This document shows, piece after piece, positions 37,001-45,838 of a DNA stretch of 64,000 bases (positions are counted from its first letter, which is position 1; each line of letters opens with the position of its first letter). Source of the DNA: Nitrincola sp048264025 (GTDB lineage: Bacteria > Pseudomonadota > Gammaproteobacteria > Pseudomonadales > Balneatricaceae); assembly GCF_048264025.1 (NCBI RefSeq), contig NZ_JBLXDN010000008.1:62001-126000 (forward strand). Direction: 5' to 3'. The notes under the pieces were generated by a model. The model did no database searches, was not told the DNA's origin, and saw only the letters and a program-made list of their open reading frames with translations. Made by a program: the position numbers and the translations under genes.

Positions 37001-37530
37001 CCGGTACGTTGTATTTCCAGATAGAAGGCCTCGGGAAATACTGCCATCCACTCCTGCAGTAACTCCATGGCCTGTTCCGCATGCCCTTCCAGCAGGGCCC
37101 GACCCACTTCACCACGTGACGCCCCAGACAAGGCAATCAAACCCTCGGCCTTCTCCTTGACCCACTCACGCCGCACTAAAGCTCGGTCATCCTGCAATGA
37201 CTGGCCTTCCGCATAGGCACGCGATACCAGTTCCATCAGGTTTTTATAGCCTCGGCCATTACGAACCAAGAGTGTCAGACGCGAGGGCTCGGCGCTATCA
37301 TCCTCAGGATGAGCCAACCAGAGGTCCACACCACAAATGGGCTTTACCCCTTCAGCTAACGCCGCCTTGTAAAATTTGATCAGTGCAAACAGGTTAGTCT
37401 GGTCGGTTAAGGCAACAGCAGGCATCCCTTGTTTTGCCGCCGCAGCCACCAGCTTTTTGACCTTAACCAAGCCGTCGTAAAGTGAAAATTCACTGTGCAC
37501 ACGCAGGTGTACAAAGGTATCGGCGGTCAT
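34024..37530 (-). CDS. dnaE: DNA polymerase III alpha subunit
   Basis: The replicative polymerase. The 1168-residue protein has the N-terminal PHP domain (HLRVHSEFSLYDGL), the palm active-site Asp residues in MPDFDIDFCMD, the helix-hairpin-helix region, an OB fold and a C-terminal tau-binding tail. I start it at ATG 37530, because AAGGAG lies 9 bases upstream and MTADTFVHLRVHSEFS is the family N-terminus; the longer frame from 37557 is unlikely. Only 1 base separates it from rnhB. Confidence 0.96.
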   Translation of the reverse strand: MTADTFVHLRVHSEFSLYDGLVKVKKLVAAAAKQGMPAVALTDQTNLFALIKFYKAALAEGVKPICGVDLWLAHPEDDSAEPSRLTLLVRNGRGYKNLMELVSRAYAEGQSLQDDRALVRREWVKEKAEGLIALSGASRGEVGRALLEGHAEQAMELLQEWMAVFPEAFYLEIQRTGRASDEELVHASAELASQTGCPLVATNEVMFLYAEDFDAHEARVCINQSRTLADPSRPRDYSEQQYFRSSQEMAELFADLPSAISNSVAIARRCNIEIELGTYYLPEYPIPEGMTMDEFFRKVSSDGLAFRLETILDPAAPDYAAQRQIYDERLTFELDIIIQMGFPGYFLIVMDFIQWAKDNDIPVGPGRGSGAGSLVAYALKITDLDPLEYDLLFERFLNPERVSMPDFDIDFCMDNRDRVIDYVADRYGRDAVSQIITYGTMAAKAVVRDVARVQGKPFGLADRLSKMIPFEVGMTLGKAIEQETLLKEFIDGSEEAAEIWEMALKLEGITRNVGKHAGGVVIAPTRLTDFSATYCDEQGQGLVTQYDKNDVEEAGLVKFDFLGLRTLTIIDWALRTINHLRRRKGEEDLTIESIDLEDPQVFQMLQRAETTAVFQLESSGMKDLIRRLQPSRFEDIIALVALFRPGPLQSGMVDDFINRKHGRAPLAWPHPDYQLDSLQPVLEPTYGIILYQEQVMQIAQVMAGYSLGEADLLRRAMGKKKAEEMEKQRQFFLDGSVNQGIDVGLAGSIFDLVEKFAGYGFNKSHSAAYALVSYQTAWLKAFYPAPFMAAVLSSDMQNTDKVVIFIEECRQMKLVVNLPDVNASEFMFTVNDAGEIVYGLGAVKGVGEGPVEAIVSARQQGGDFVDLFDFCARVGVKRLNKRVMEALVRSGALDKLGARRAVLWQAIGAALQTADQAARNADAGMLDLFGEVVEETTTDPYADFIQVRDWTDKERLLGEKETLGLYVTGHPIDEYEPELSRLVSRKLVDIQPQRGRSQKMAGLVVDLRIKKTKKGDNLCILTLDDRSARMEITLFGDTYEASRHLINKDVVLVIEGEVAPDDYNGGVRVRGQSVMNVTQARARHASRLEISCDQSSLTAARLRQLSDCLTSTRQATEKLPLALRFRRADAEGDLLLGEAWHSEPSDDQIIALKEIFGNPAVRLVWPDN

Positions 37531-37531
37531 A

Positions 37532-38116
37532 TCAATCAGCTCCTTCAAGGATTTCACGAACCGGCCTGAAGCTGCGCCGGTGTTCTAGCAGTGGACCCAG
37601 GCGCTGCAATGCCTGTAAATGCTCCCGTGTGGGATAGCCCTTGTGACGATTGAACCCATAGCCAGGATACTGCAGATGCAACTCAACCATCTGCCGATCA
37701 CGGGTTACCTTGGCCAAAATTGATGCCGCACTGATACAGGCATGACTGGCATCACCACCGACTATCGCTTCAGAAGGCATAGGCAACTCAGGGCAGCGAT
37801 TGCCATCCACCAGCACCCGATCTACCTGACAGGACAACGCCAGCACCGCACGTTGCATCGCCAGCATACTGGCATGCAATATGTTCAGTTGATCGATTTC
37901 CTGCACTGACGCGCTGGCAATGGCATAGCCTAACGCTCGCTCACAAATTTGCTCATAGAGGGCGTTACGACGCTTTTCAGAGAGTTTTTTTGAATCTTTC
38001 AAGCCATCAATCGGATTGAGTGGATCCAATACCACCGCGGCGGCCACCACCTGGCCAACCAAAGGCCCACGTCCGACTTCATCAACGCCGGCAACCCATA
38101 GCATCGACTCGGTCAT
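37532..38116 (-). CDS. rnhB: ribonuclease HII
   Basis: Removes ribonucleotides and RNA from RNA:DNA hybrids. The 194-residue protein has the acidic catalytic residues in AGVDEVGRGPLVG, VDGNR and HACISAASILAKVTRD, and the family tail GYPTREHL. It overlaps lpxB by 4 bases and precedes dnaE, the standard order. Confidence 0.96.
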   Translation of the reverse strand: MTESMLWVAGVDEVGRGPLVGQVVAAAVVLDPLNPIDGLKDSKKLSEKRRNALYEQICERALGYAIASASVQEIDQLNILHASMLAMQRAVLALSCQVDRVLVDGNRCPELPMPSEAIVGGDASHACISAASILAKVTRDRQMVELHLQYPGYGFNRHKGYPTREHLQALQRLGPLLEHRRSFRPVREILEGAD

Positions 38117-39273
38117 AGCAATACCTGTTTATCGCGTAGCAATGCTTCCACCGCATCAGCGGCTCGCTGACTGGCACCACCTCGTAAGCTTTGATGTATT
38201 TGTGTATAAGCCGTCGTGAGTTGCAGGCAAGCCTCGGAGTCTGATAACCAGTACTCCAGCTCATCACACAAACGCTCAGGTGTGACGGCATCCTGCAGTA
38301 TTTCTGGCACCAGCGTATCTTGTGCCAACAAATTCGGCAGTGAAATCCAACGACTTTTTACCAGGGATGAAATAATACGGTAGGTAAGAGGTGCCATTTT
38401 ATAAGCGACCACCATGGGTTTTTTGCAGAACAAGGCTTCAAGTGTTGCCGTACCCGAAGCAATCAGAATGGCGTTGCTGGCGGTCATCACTTGATCCGAT
38501 TGCTTTAATACCAAACGTACGGGCAGATCCGAAAATTCTGTTTGTATCAAGCGTTGCAGGCTATCAAAGCGCGCCTGATTGGCCGCTGGAATCAGGAATT
38601 CAACCTCGGGTCGACGACTATACAGTAATCTAGCGGCCTGCAGGAACGGCGGTGCCAAACGCCCCACTTCGCCACCACGACTCCCAGGTAACAGTGCAAT
38701 GATACAGGCATCCTCAGTCACACCCAAGGCTTGACGTGCCGCCTGAGTATCCGGCTCCAAGGGAAACTGATCGGCCAAGGGGTGACCAACAAACGCTACC
38801 CGCTGCTGGTTATCGCGGTAAAAGTCTGCTTCAAAGGGAAACAGGGTCAGCATCAAATCGGTGCTGCGTTTGATGCCTTCAACCCGTTTGCGGCGCCAGG
38901 CCCAGACGGATGGACTGACATAATGCACGGTATTAATACCGGCATCATGCAGCTTGCGCTCCAGTCTCAAGGTAAAATCGGGGGCATCTATGCCGATCAC
39001 CAGATCCGGCGGTGCTGCCCGCCAACGCTGAACCAACTGACGCCGGATACCCAGCAACTCAGGCAAACGCCCAAGTACTTCTGTTAAGCCCATCACTGAC
39101 AATCGTTCCATCGGGAACAGACTATGGAAGCCCTCGGCCTGCATCAACTCGCCACCTATGCCTTCAGCCTGAAGATCAGGAAAGCGCCGTTTCAGTTCAG
39201 CAAGCAGCCCGGCACCGAGAATGTCTCCCGATGCCTCACCGGCTACCATTGCGATACGAAGGGGTGCAGACAC
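38113..39273 (-). CDS. lpxB: lipid-A-disaccharide synthase
   Basis: A glycosyltransferase that joins UDP-diacylglucosamine with lipid X during lipid A synthesis at the inner membrane. The 386-residue protein shows MVAGEASGDILGAGL, the substrate-site LVIGIDAPDFTLRLE, VSPSVWAWRRKRV and LLPGSRGGEVGRL. It follows lpxA by 9 bases and overlaps rnhB by 4. Confidence 0.96.
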   Translation of the reverse strand: MSAPLRIAMVAGEASGDILGAGLLAELKRRFPDLQAEGIGGELMQAEGFHSLFPMERLSVMGLTEVLGRLPELLGIRRQLVQRWRAAPPDLVIGIDAPDFTLRLERKLHDAGINTVHYVSPSVWAWRRKRVEGIKRSTDLMLTLFPFEADFYRDNQQRVAFVGHPLADQFPLEPDTQAARQALGVTEDACIIALLPGSRGGEVGRLAPPFLQAARLLYSRRPEVEFLIPAANQARFDSLQRLIQTEFSDLPVRLVLKQSDQVMTASNAILIASGTATLEALFCKKPMVVAYKMAPLTYRIISSLVKSRWISLPNLLAQDTLVPEILQDAVTPERLCDELEYWLSDSEACLQLTTAYTQIHQSLRGGASQRAADAVEALLRDKQVLL

Positions 39274-39282
39274 GTGAGCCTC

Positions 39283-40059
39283 CTAGCGAATAATGCCGCG
39301 TGAAGAGCTCTGAAGTGAATTTATCAACAACTGAACCGCGCTGTCTTCCGCTGCCATTTCCTGCAATATTGGCAAGGCCTGTTCACGCGTCAGTCCCTGG
39401 CGGTAAATAATTTTGTATGCACGCTTCAGATAAACCAGAGTGTCAGCACTGAAGCCGCGGCGCTTAAGGCCTTCGACATTAATGCCATGAGGAGTCGCGG
39501 TATTGCCATTCGCCATAACGTAGGCAGGAATGTCTTTCAGCACCACACTACCGGCGCCGCACATCACATGCGCACCGATATGGCAGAACTGATGCACGGC
39601 CGTAAAGCCACCCAGAATAGCATAATCATCCAGCCGAACATGGCCCGCCAATGCGGCATTATTGGCTAGAATAGTATGATCACCAACAATACAATCGTGC
39701 GCCACATGCGTGTAAGCCATCAACAGGTTGTGACTGCCAATGCGGGTGATGCCCTGATCCTGCACGGTACCACGATGCAGGGTGGCGCCTTCACGAATCA
39801 CGTTATGATCGCCGATCTCAAGACGGGTTGGCTCACCCTGGTATTTTTTGTCCTGACAGTCTTCACCGACACTGGCGAACTGAAAAATCCGGTTATGCTC
39901 GCCAATGCGTGTTGGACCTTTGATCACGACGTGCGATGCAATCACACTACCGGCACCTATCTCAACCCCGGCACCAATATAGGTCCAGGGGCCGACAACC
40001 ACATCACTCGCCAGTGTTGCTTGAGGATCAATAATGGCGGTTGGATCTATCTGGCTCAT
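39283..40059 (-). CDS. lpxA: UDP-N-acetylglucosamine acyltransferase
   Basis: Catalyses the first step of lipid A synthesis. The 258-residue protein is a left-handed beta helix of hexapeptide repeats, with the catalytic His in the YTHVAHDC region and a helical C-terminal part (GFSADTLVYLKRAYKIIYR). I start it at ATG 40059, which overlaps the fabZ stop by 4 bases and gives MSQIDPTAIID; the longer frame to 40137 simply runs back into fabZ. Confidence 0.96.
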   Translation of the reverse strand: MSQIDPTAIIDPQATLASDVVVGPWTYIGAGVEIGAGSVIASHVVIKGPTRIGEHNRIFQFASVGEDCQDKKYQGEPTRLEIGDHNVIREGATLHRGTVQDQGITRIGSHNLLMAYTHVAHDCIVGDHTILANNAALAGHVRLDDYAILGGFTAVHQFCHIGAHVMCGAGSVVLKDIPAYVMANGNTATPHGINVEGLKRRGFSADTLVYLKRAYKIIYRQGLTREQALPILQEMAAEDSAVQLLINSLQSSSRGIIR

Positions 40060-40493
40060 ACTTTCCGGTCTGCACACAGAATGGTTGCACTGCAGACAAT
40101 CAAATCGTCCACACTGGCTTTCACAGCAAATTTCCATATACCCCGACGCTCAGACATCACGCGGGCTTCTAACTTAACCTGATCACCGGGAACAACCGGG
40201 CGCTTAAAGCGCAGATCATCGGCTCCGACAAAATAGTAAATAGAACCATCTTCCGGGGTTTTATCCATGGTTTTGAAACCCAGTATACCTGCCGCCTGAG
40301 CCATCGCCTCAACCAGCAATACACCCGGCATAACTGGGTGATCCGGAAAATGTCCGTTAAAAAACGGCTCATTCACAGTGACGTTTTTGATCGCCACGAT
40401 GGACTCACCGGGCACCAGCTCAATCACTCGATCCACCAACAGAAACGGATAACGATGCGGTAAATATTTGCGGATTTCTTTTACGTCCATCAT
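40056..40493 (-). CDS. fabZ: 3-hydroxyacyl-ACP dehydratase FabZ
   Basis: Dehydrates 3-hydroxyacyl-ACP in fatty acid elongation, competing with LpxA for hydroxymyristoyl-ACP. The 145-residue hot-dog fold protein has LPHRYPFLLVDRV, the catalytic His in FNGHFPDHPVMPGVL and the Glu in VEAMAQAAG. It is coupled to both neighbours by 4-base overlaps, in the classic lpxD-fabZ-lpxA order. Confidence 0.97.
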   Translation of the reverse strand: MMDVKEIRKYLPHRYPFLLVDRVIELVPGESIVAIKNVTVNEPFFNGHFPDHPVMPGVLLVEAMAQAAGILGFKTMDKTPEDGSIYYFVGADDLRFKRPVVPGDQVKLEARVMSERRGIWKFAVKASVDDLIVCSATILCADRKV

Positions 40494-41527
40494 GTTTTGC
40501 TAACCTTATTAATATCTTCAGCCCTGGCTTGTTCCAACGAACGCACCCGCTTTGCTAATTCATCCAACTGACGAAAACGAACGACATTGCGCTTCCATTG
40601 CTGATGAGGTTCCAATCCAGTACCTGAGGAATAGGTACCGGCCTTTTCAATCGATTTACTCACAAGACTCATTGCTGTTACATGGGTATCATCGGCCAGC
40701 GTCAGATGCCCAGTAACCCCTACCATGCCTGCCAGCGTACAACGTTTACCGATACGAGTACTGCCCGCAATCCCTGTACAGCCTGCAATAGCTGTATGTT
40801 CACCTATAACAACATTGTGAGCGATCTGTATCTGATTATCGAGTTTGACGCCCTGCTCTATCCGGGTAGGACTCAGCGCACCACGATCAATCGTTACACC
40901 TGCGCCGATTTCGACATCATCGCCAATACGTACACCACCCAGTTGACAGATTTTAACCCAGCGTTGCTGGTGACGGGCAAAGCCAAAACCATCGGCTCCC
41001 AGTACACTGCCACTGTGTATGATCACGCGCGCCCCGGTGACAACATCCGGGTAAAGCACTACACCCGCTTCAATTCGGCTGTCTTTTCCGATTCGGCAGC
41101 CGCGCCCGATCACCACATGCGGTGCAATATAAACACCGGCTTCGATAATCACGTCGGGGCCGACCACAGCCTGGGCACAAATCTGTGCAGACGCGTCTAT
41201 TTGAGCTGTAGCATCCACTGTTGCTGTTGGACAAATACCTGGCTGAATAGTATCGCGCCAGTCAAACAACTGACTCAGTCGCGCATAGGCCAGGTAAGGG
41301 TCATCAACGACAATCGCATTATGCCGCACATGTGCAGCGGCGCTGGCATGAACCAACACAGCTCCTGCTTCAGAAGCCTTTAATTGCTTCAAGTAGCGCG
41401 GATTAGCAAAAAATGACAGCTGATCTGCCTGGGCGTCTTCCAAGGTAGCCAACCCCAGGACACAGTAGTCTGGATCACCTGACAACTGACCGCCAATATG
41501 CCCGGCAAGCTCGCTCAGCCTATACAC
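40490..41527 (-). CDS. lpxD: UDP-3-O-(3-hydroxymyristoyl)glucosamine N-acyltransferase
   Basis: Adds the N-linked hydroxyacyl chain in lipid A synthesis. The 345-residue protein has the N-terminal uridine-binding domain (DAQADQLSFFANPRYLKQL), a long hexapeptide-repeat helix including VLGADGFGFA and the catalytic His in QIAHNVVIGEHT, and a C-terminal helix. It starts 8 bases after the skp stop. Confidence 0.96.
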   Translation of the reverse strand: MYRLSELAGHIGGQLSGDPDYCVLGLATLEDAQADQLSFFANPRYLKQLKASEAGAVLVHASAAAHVRHNAIVVDDPYLAYARLSQLFDWRDTIQPGICPTATVDATAQIDASAQICAQAVVGPDVIIEAGVYIAPHVVIGRGCRIGKDSRIEAGVVLYPDVVTGARVIIHSGSVLGADGFGFARHQQRWVKICQLGGVRIGDDVEIGAGVTIDRGALSPTRIEQGVKLDNQIQIAHNVVIGEHTAIAGCTGIAGSTRIGKRCTLAGMVGVTGHLTLADDTHVTAMSLVSKSIEKAGTYSSGTGLEPHQQWKRNVVRFRQLDELAKRVRSLEQARAEDINKVSKT

Positions 41528-41535
41528 TGGATTAT

Positions 41536-42030
41536 TTACTGCTGATTCAACAATTCTATCACTCGGGGTGTAAGATCAACGGCACTACTGGTATAGACAG
41601 TCGCCTGTTTAGCTACAACCACTTGAATATCCTCTGACTCAATCAGTGTACGAATTGCCTGATCCAGCTTGGGGCGCATCTGTGTCAGGAACTCTTCTTC
41701 ACGTTCCAGACGCCGCTGATTCATTTGCTCAGCGCGGTTCTGAAATTCCATGTAAGCTTTTTCAAACTGCATAACCAGTTGCTGCAGTTCCTCATCAGAC
41801 ACCAGCCCCTGATTCTGCTGTACACGATCACGTGCCTCCACAGCCTGACGCTCAAGATCGGTCAAAGCCGTTTCCTCTGATGCAAACTCCCGTTCCAGCT
41901 GCGCACGGAAATCATTCGCCGCCTGTGAACTTAACAAGGCTTCCTGAACACCCAGCACTCGCACCTTATCGGCCATTGCCAAGGTGCTGCAACACATTAA
42001 AACTGCAACCACTAACGCTTTAACTTTCAT
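41536..42030 (-). CDS. skp: periplasmic chaperone Skp/OmpH
   Basis: Holds unfolded outer-membrane proteins on their way to the Bam complex. The 164-residue protein has a Sec signal ending STLAMA and long charged helices rich in Glu, Gln and Arg that form the tentacles. I start it at ATG 42030, which puts the signal peptide at the N-terminus; the longer frame runs back into bamA. It lies 13 bases after bamA, as usual. Confidence 0.92.
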   Translation of the reverse strand: MKVKALVVAVLMCCSTLAMADKVRVLGVQEALLSSQAANDFRAQLEREFASEETALTDLERQAVEARDRVQQNQGLVSDEELQQLVMQFEKAYMEFQNRAEQMNQRRLEREEEFLTQMRPKLDQAIRTLIESEDIQVVVAKQATVYTSSAVDLTPRVIELLNQQ

Positions 42031-42043
42031 TATAACCTCTATA

Positions 42044-44410
42044 TTAGAATGTCTGTCCCAGCGCGAACTGGAACACCTCGGTATCATCACCGGTTTCACT
42101 ATTGAGTGCTTTTGCTAAGGAAACAGACAAGGGGCCCAGCGGCGTCAACCAGCTCAGTCCAAAGCCTACTGAATAACGCAGATCACCAAAATCAACACCA
42201 TCTACACAGGCATTTGAATTTTGGGCTCCAGATAAACATTCAGTGGTATATACATTACCGGCATCCATAAACACCAGGGTACGCCAGGCACTTTGATCTT
42301 TCATAAAGGGTGTCGGGAATATCAGTTCTGCGCTACCGGCTATCAGTACATTACCGCCCATAGAGCGCTGTTTGTTACTGTATTCACCACGACTGTAACG
42401 TGGTCCGAGCGTATTGCTTTCAAAGCCACGCACACTGTTCAAGCCACCGGCATAGAAATTCTTGAAGAAAGGGTACGCTTTGTCATTACCATAGCTATCG
42501 GCATAACCCACACGTCCACGCAGACCCGCTACCCAAGTTTCATTCTCATTGATTGGCCAGTAAAAGCGATTATTGTACTGCGCCCGATAATACTGCAGAT
42601 CACTCCCAGGCAGTGATACTTCCAGTGTCGCACCCTGTGAACGGCCACGGGTGGGGAAAAAGCCACGATTCAGGCGATTATCACTCCAACCGGCGGTCAG
42701 TTTGGCATTGACGTAATCATTACCATTGCTTTTTATGTACTCATTAATAACATTCACAGCATCGTTAGTGTTGTTAATGTTTAACGAATTATTCGGCTTC
42801 AAGCGTAAAAATTCGACATCACCGGAAAAACTCAGACGCTGGAAATCGTCAATTGGATAGCCAAAGGTGATACCACCACCAATACCATCGGTATTGTAGT
42901 CACCACGATCATCTTCATCGTAGTTTTCTTCACGGTAGTAAAAATTGTAGCCACGGCTAACACCGTCAACGGTAAAGTACGGATCAAGGTAGTTAAAACT
43001 GTATTCTGTCAGCGTTGAACTGTTGGATACATTAAATTCAACACTTTTGCCTGTTCCCAAGAAATTCTCCTGAGAAACCCCCAACTGCAGTATTATCCCT
43101 TCACTTTGAGAGAAACCAACACTGGCCGTTAATTGTCCGGACTGCTGCTCTTCAACGGTGATTTCCAGATCGACCTGATCATCGGTACCCGGTACTGGAC
43201 GCGTTTCCACGTTAACAGTTCGGAAATGACCAGTACGTTCCAGACGGGTTTTTGAACGTTCAATCGCAGCTGTAGAAACAATAGCCGCTTCCATCTGCTC
43301 CAACTCCCGACGAATGACTTCATCGGCTGAACGGTTGTTGCCACGAATGGCAATACGTCGAACATAGGTCAATTTACCCGGCTCAATAAAATAGCGCAGG
43401 GAAACACTACCCGATTCTTCATCCACCTGAGGTATAGGGCTGACGTTGGCAAACATATAACCTTCATCTCCCAGCAAACGTTCCAGACGCTCCTGAGAAT
43501 CCGTCATTTCACGGCGGGAAAATACATCGCCTTCACCCAGACTCATTTTGCTAACCAGCTCATCTTCACCAACAACCAGATTACCCACCATCAGCACTTC
43601 ACTGACGGTGTACTGTTTGCCTTCAGTGATACCAACGGTGATGAACACATCTTTTTTATCTGGCGAAACAGAAACCTGAGTTGAGTCGAGCGAGAAATTG
43701 ATATAGCCGCGATCCAAATAATAGGAGCGCAAACGTTCCAGATCCCCAGATAATTTTTCCCGGGAATACTGATCAGATTTGGTGTAGAAAGACAGGAAGC
43801 CTGGTAGCTTCAGCGAAAACAGATCGATCAGCTCGTCATCAGGAAAGGCTTCATTACCGACAATATTAATGTGCTGGATACTGGCAATACGCCCTTCGGT
43901 AATATCGATATTTAAGGCAACACGATTACCTGGAAGGGTTTCAACCTCAGTCTGGATATCAGCACCATAACGCCCCTGAGCAGAATACACACGCATCAGA
44001 TCCAGTTCGATCTGATCCAGGGTGGCCCGGCGAAATACGTCGCCTTCCTGCAGACCAGACTGGCGCAAACCATCACGCAACTGTTCTTCTTTGATGGCTT
44101 TATTACCCTCTATGCGGATAATGGCAACCGCCGGACGCTCGCGCAGCACCAGCACCAGCACATCACCATCACGATTGAGCTGTACATCATCAAAGTAACC
44201 TGAACGAAACAGCTCACGGGTGGCCGATGCCAACTGCCCAGCATCCACCTGATCGCCAGCAGCAACCGGGAAATTGCGGAACACAGTGCCCGGATCTACC
44301 TGTTGCAGGCCTTCAACACGAACATCACTGACAACGAAAGGCAGCGTATTGGCGTGCCCCTGTGTAACCCAGAGCAGTGAAATCAGGAACAACATTAACA
44401 AGTGCTTCAT
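42044..44410 (-). CDS. bamA: outer membrane protein assembly factor BamA
   Basis: The essential beta-barrel insertase. The 788-residue protein has a signal peptide ending near GHANT, five POTRA domains (starting VSDVRVEGLQQVDPGTVF) and a 16-strand barrel. The conserved substrate-site motif VRGFESNTLGPR is present, and the protein ends in a Phe (ALGQTF), the outer-membrane C-signal. It lies between rseP and skp. Confidence 0.97.
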   Translation of the reverse strand: MKHLLMLFLISLLWVTQGHANTLPFVVSDVRVEGLQQVDPGTVFRNFPVAAGDQVDAGQLASATRELFRSGYFDDVQLNRDGDVLVLVLRERPAVAIIRIEGNKAIKEEQLRDGLRQSGLQEGDVFRRATLDQIELDLMRVYSAQGRYGADIQTEVETLPGNRVALNIDITEGRIASIQHINIVGNEAFPDDELIDLFSLKLPGFLSFYTKSDQYSREKLSGDLERLRSYYLDRGYINFSLDSTQVSVSPDKKDVFITVGITEGKQYTVSEVLMVGNLVVGEDELVSKMSLGEGDVFSRREMTDSQERLERLLGDEGYMFANVSPIPQVDEESGSVSLRYFIEPGKLTYVRRIAIRGNNRSADEVIRRELEQMEAAIVSTAAIERSKTRLERTGHFRTVNVETRPVPGTDDQVDLEITVEEQQSGQLTASVGFSQSEGIILQLGVSQENFLGTGKSVEFNVSNSSTLTEYSFNYLDPYFTVDGVSRGYNFYYREENYDEDDRGDYNTDGIGGGITFGYPIDDFQRLSFSGDVEFLRLKPNNSLNINNTNDAVNVINEYIKSNGNDYVNAKLTAGWSDNRLNRGFFPTRGRSQGATLEVSLPGSDLQYYRAQYNNRFYWPINENETWVAGLRGRVGYADSYGNDKAYPFFKNFYAGGLNSVRGFESNTLGPRYSRGEYSNKQRSMGGNVLIAGSAELIFPTPFMKDQSAWRTLVFMDAGNVYTTECLSGAQNSNACVDGVDFGDLRYSVGFGLSWLTPLGPLSVSLAKALNSETGDDTEVFQFALGQTF

Positions 44411-44452
44411 GGCGTAAATACTTTCGTCGTCTGTCGGTTTAAGAATGCCTGC

Positions 44453-45805
44453 TCAGAGGCGCGCTATATCATTGAATATTGCCACAGCCATCAGACTGAA
44501 CAGCAACAACATTCCGATTTTCAGGCCTAATGTCTGCACCTGTTCGCTGACAGGCCTACCTCTGATCAGTTCGACCATATAATACATCAGATGACCGCCA
44601 TCGAGCATAGGTATCGGTAACAAATTCAGTATCCCGAGACTGATACTCAGATAGGCGAGAAAACTGATAAAGGCTTCCAGGCCAGATGCAGCTGAATCTC
44701 CTGCCACTTTAGCAATGGTTATCGGACCACTCAAGTTTTTCACCGAGATGATACCGATAAACATTTTACGAATGGAATCCAACGTCAGCACAATCATTTG
44801 ACCGGTACGTTCAACACCCATCACCAAGGCAGTAACAGGGCCATAACGTATTTCACGCTGCATAGCTGCAGGCCACTCCGGCACCTGTACACCCGCACCG
44901 ATGAAACCACTGACAGACCCATCTTCGGCCTGACGTGAGGCAGGAGTCACTTCAACCGTCAGCACACGCCCTGAGCGCTCAATTTCGAACACTCGCGGCT
45001 GGTCAGCACTTAACTGAATCAACTCAACCAAACCTTGCCAGGTATCGGCAGGTTCGCCATCAACTCGCAGTATCCGGTCTCCAGTCTGCAAGCCGGCCTC
45101 TGCAGCACGACCATCTTCCAGTAGCTGACCAAGCACCGGTTCAACATCAGGCCGCCAAGGAATAAACCCTAAGGCGGTCACAGGCGATTCACGCTCGAGA
45201 TCCACCCGCCAGTCGTTCAACTGCACTGTATAGTTACGCGCACTACGCCCGGACTCAGACGCTTCAATTTCAATTTCTCTGGTATCACCAATCAAAGCTG
45301 CCAACCGCAGATTCACCTGCTCCCAGGAATCCACTTTATAGCCATTGATTGATTTGATTTCTTCACCCGGACTCATGCCCGCCACGGCAACCGGTGAACC
45401 CGGGCGTACCTCGCCTACTTTGGGGACAATCACACTGGTACCCAACACAAACAGGAACCAGTATGCCAGCACGGCAAACAGCAGATTCACGACCGGTCCT
45501 GCAGCGACAATCGCAATACGCTGCATGACCGGCTTAGTATTAAATGCCTGCCCCTGCCATTCAGGTGGTACGGTATCTTCACGCTCATCCAGCATGCGCA
45601 CATAGCCACCCAACGGAATTGCGGCAATTACGTATTCGGTCTGATCTTTACCCTTCCATGAGAACAGCGGCTTGCCAAAGCCCACTGAAAAGCGCAACAC
45701 CCTGACCCCACAACGTCGAGCTACCCAGTAGTGTCCCCACTCATGAATCGTTACAAGAACCCCAAGCGTCACCAGGGTCGCCAACAAAGTCTGGATCAAT
45801 CCCAT
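44453..45805 (-). CDS. rseP: site-2 zinc metalloprotease RseP
   Basis: An intramembrane protease that releases sigma-E by cutting RseA and also clears signal-peptide remnants. The 450-residue protein has the zinc motif HEWGHYWVARR near residue 21, two PDZ domains (around SPGEEIKSINGYKVD and LQTGDRILRVDGEPAD) and the third zinc ligand in PIPMLDGGHL. In most relatives dxr lies directly upstream; here cdsA does, with a 33-base gap. Confidence 0.96.
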   Translation of the reverse strand: MGLIQTLLATLVTLGVLVTIHEWGHYWVARRCGVRVLRFSVGFGKPLFSWKGKDQTEYVIAAIPLGGYVRMLDEREDTVPPEWQGQAFNTKPVMQRIAIVAAGPVVNLLFAVLAYWFLFVLGTSVIVPKVGEVRPGSPVAVAGMSPGEEIKSINGYKVDSWEQVNLRLAALIGDTREIEIEASESGRSARNYTVQLNDWRVDLERESPVTALGFIPWRPDVEPVLGQLLEDGRAAEAGLQTGDRILRVDGEPADTWQGLVELIQLSADQPRVFEIERSGRVLTVEVTPASRQAEDGSVSGFIGAGVQVPEWPAAMQREIRYGPVTALVMGVERTGQMIVLTLDSIRKMFIGIISVKNLSGPITIAKVAGDSAASGLEAFISFLAYLSISLGILNLLPIPMLDGGHLMYYMVELIRGRPVSEQVQTLGLKIGMLLLFSLMAVAIFNDIARL

Positions 45806-45838
45806 TTATCACTCCAGGTAAAATGGATAACACTCAAC

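Noticed and set aside
40682..41383. 233-residue plus-strand frame opposite lpxD
   Set aside because: The repeat-rich lpxD coding strand explains the long open antisense frame; composition is rich in Thr and Asn as expected for such a shadow.
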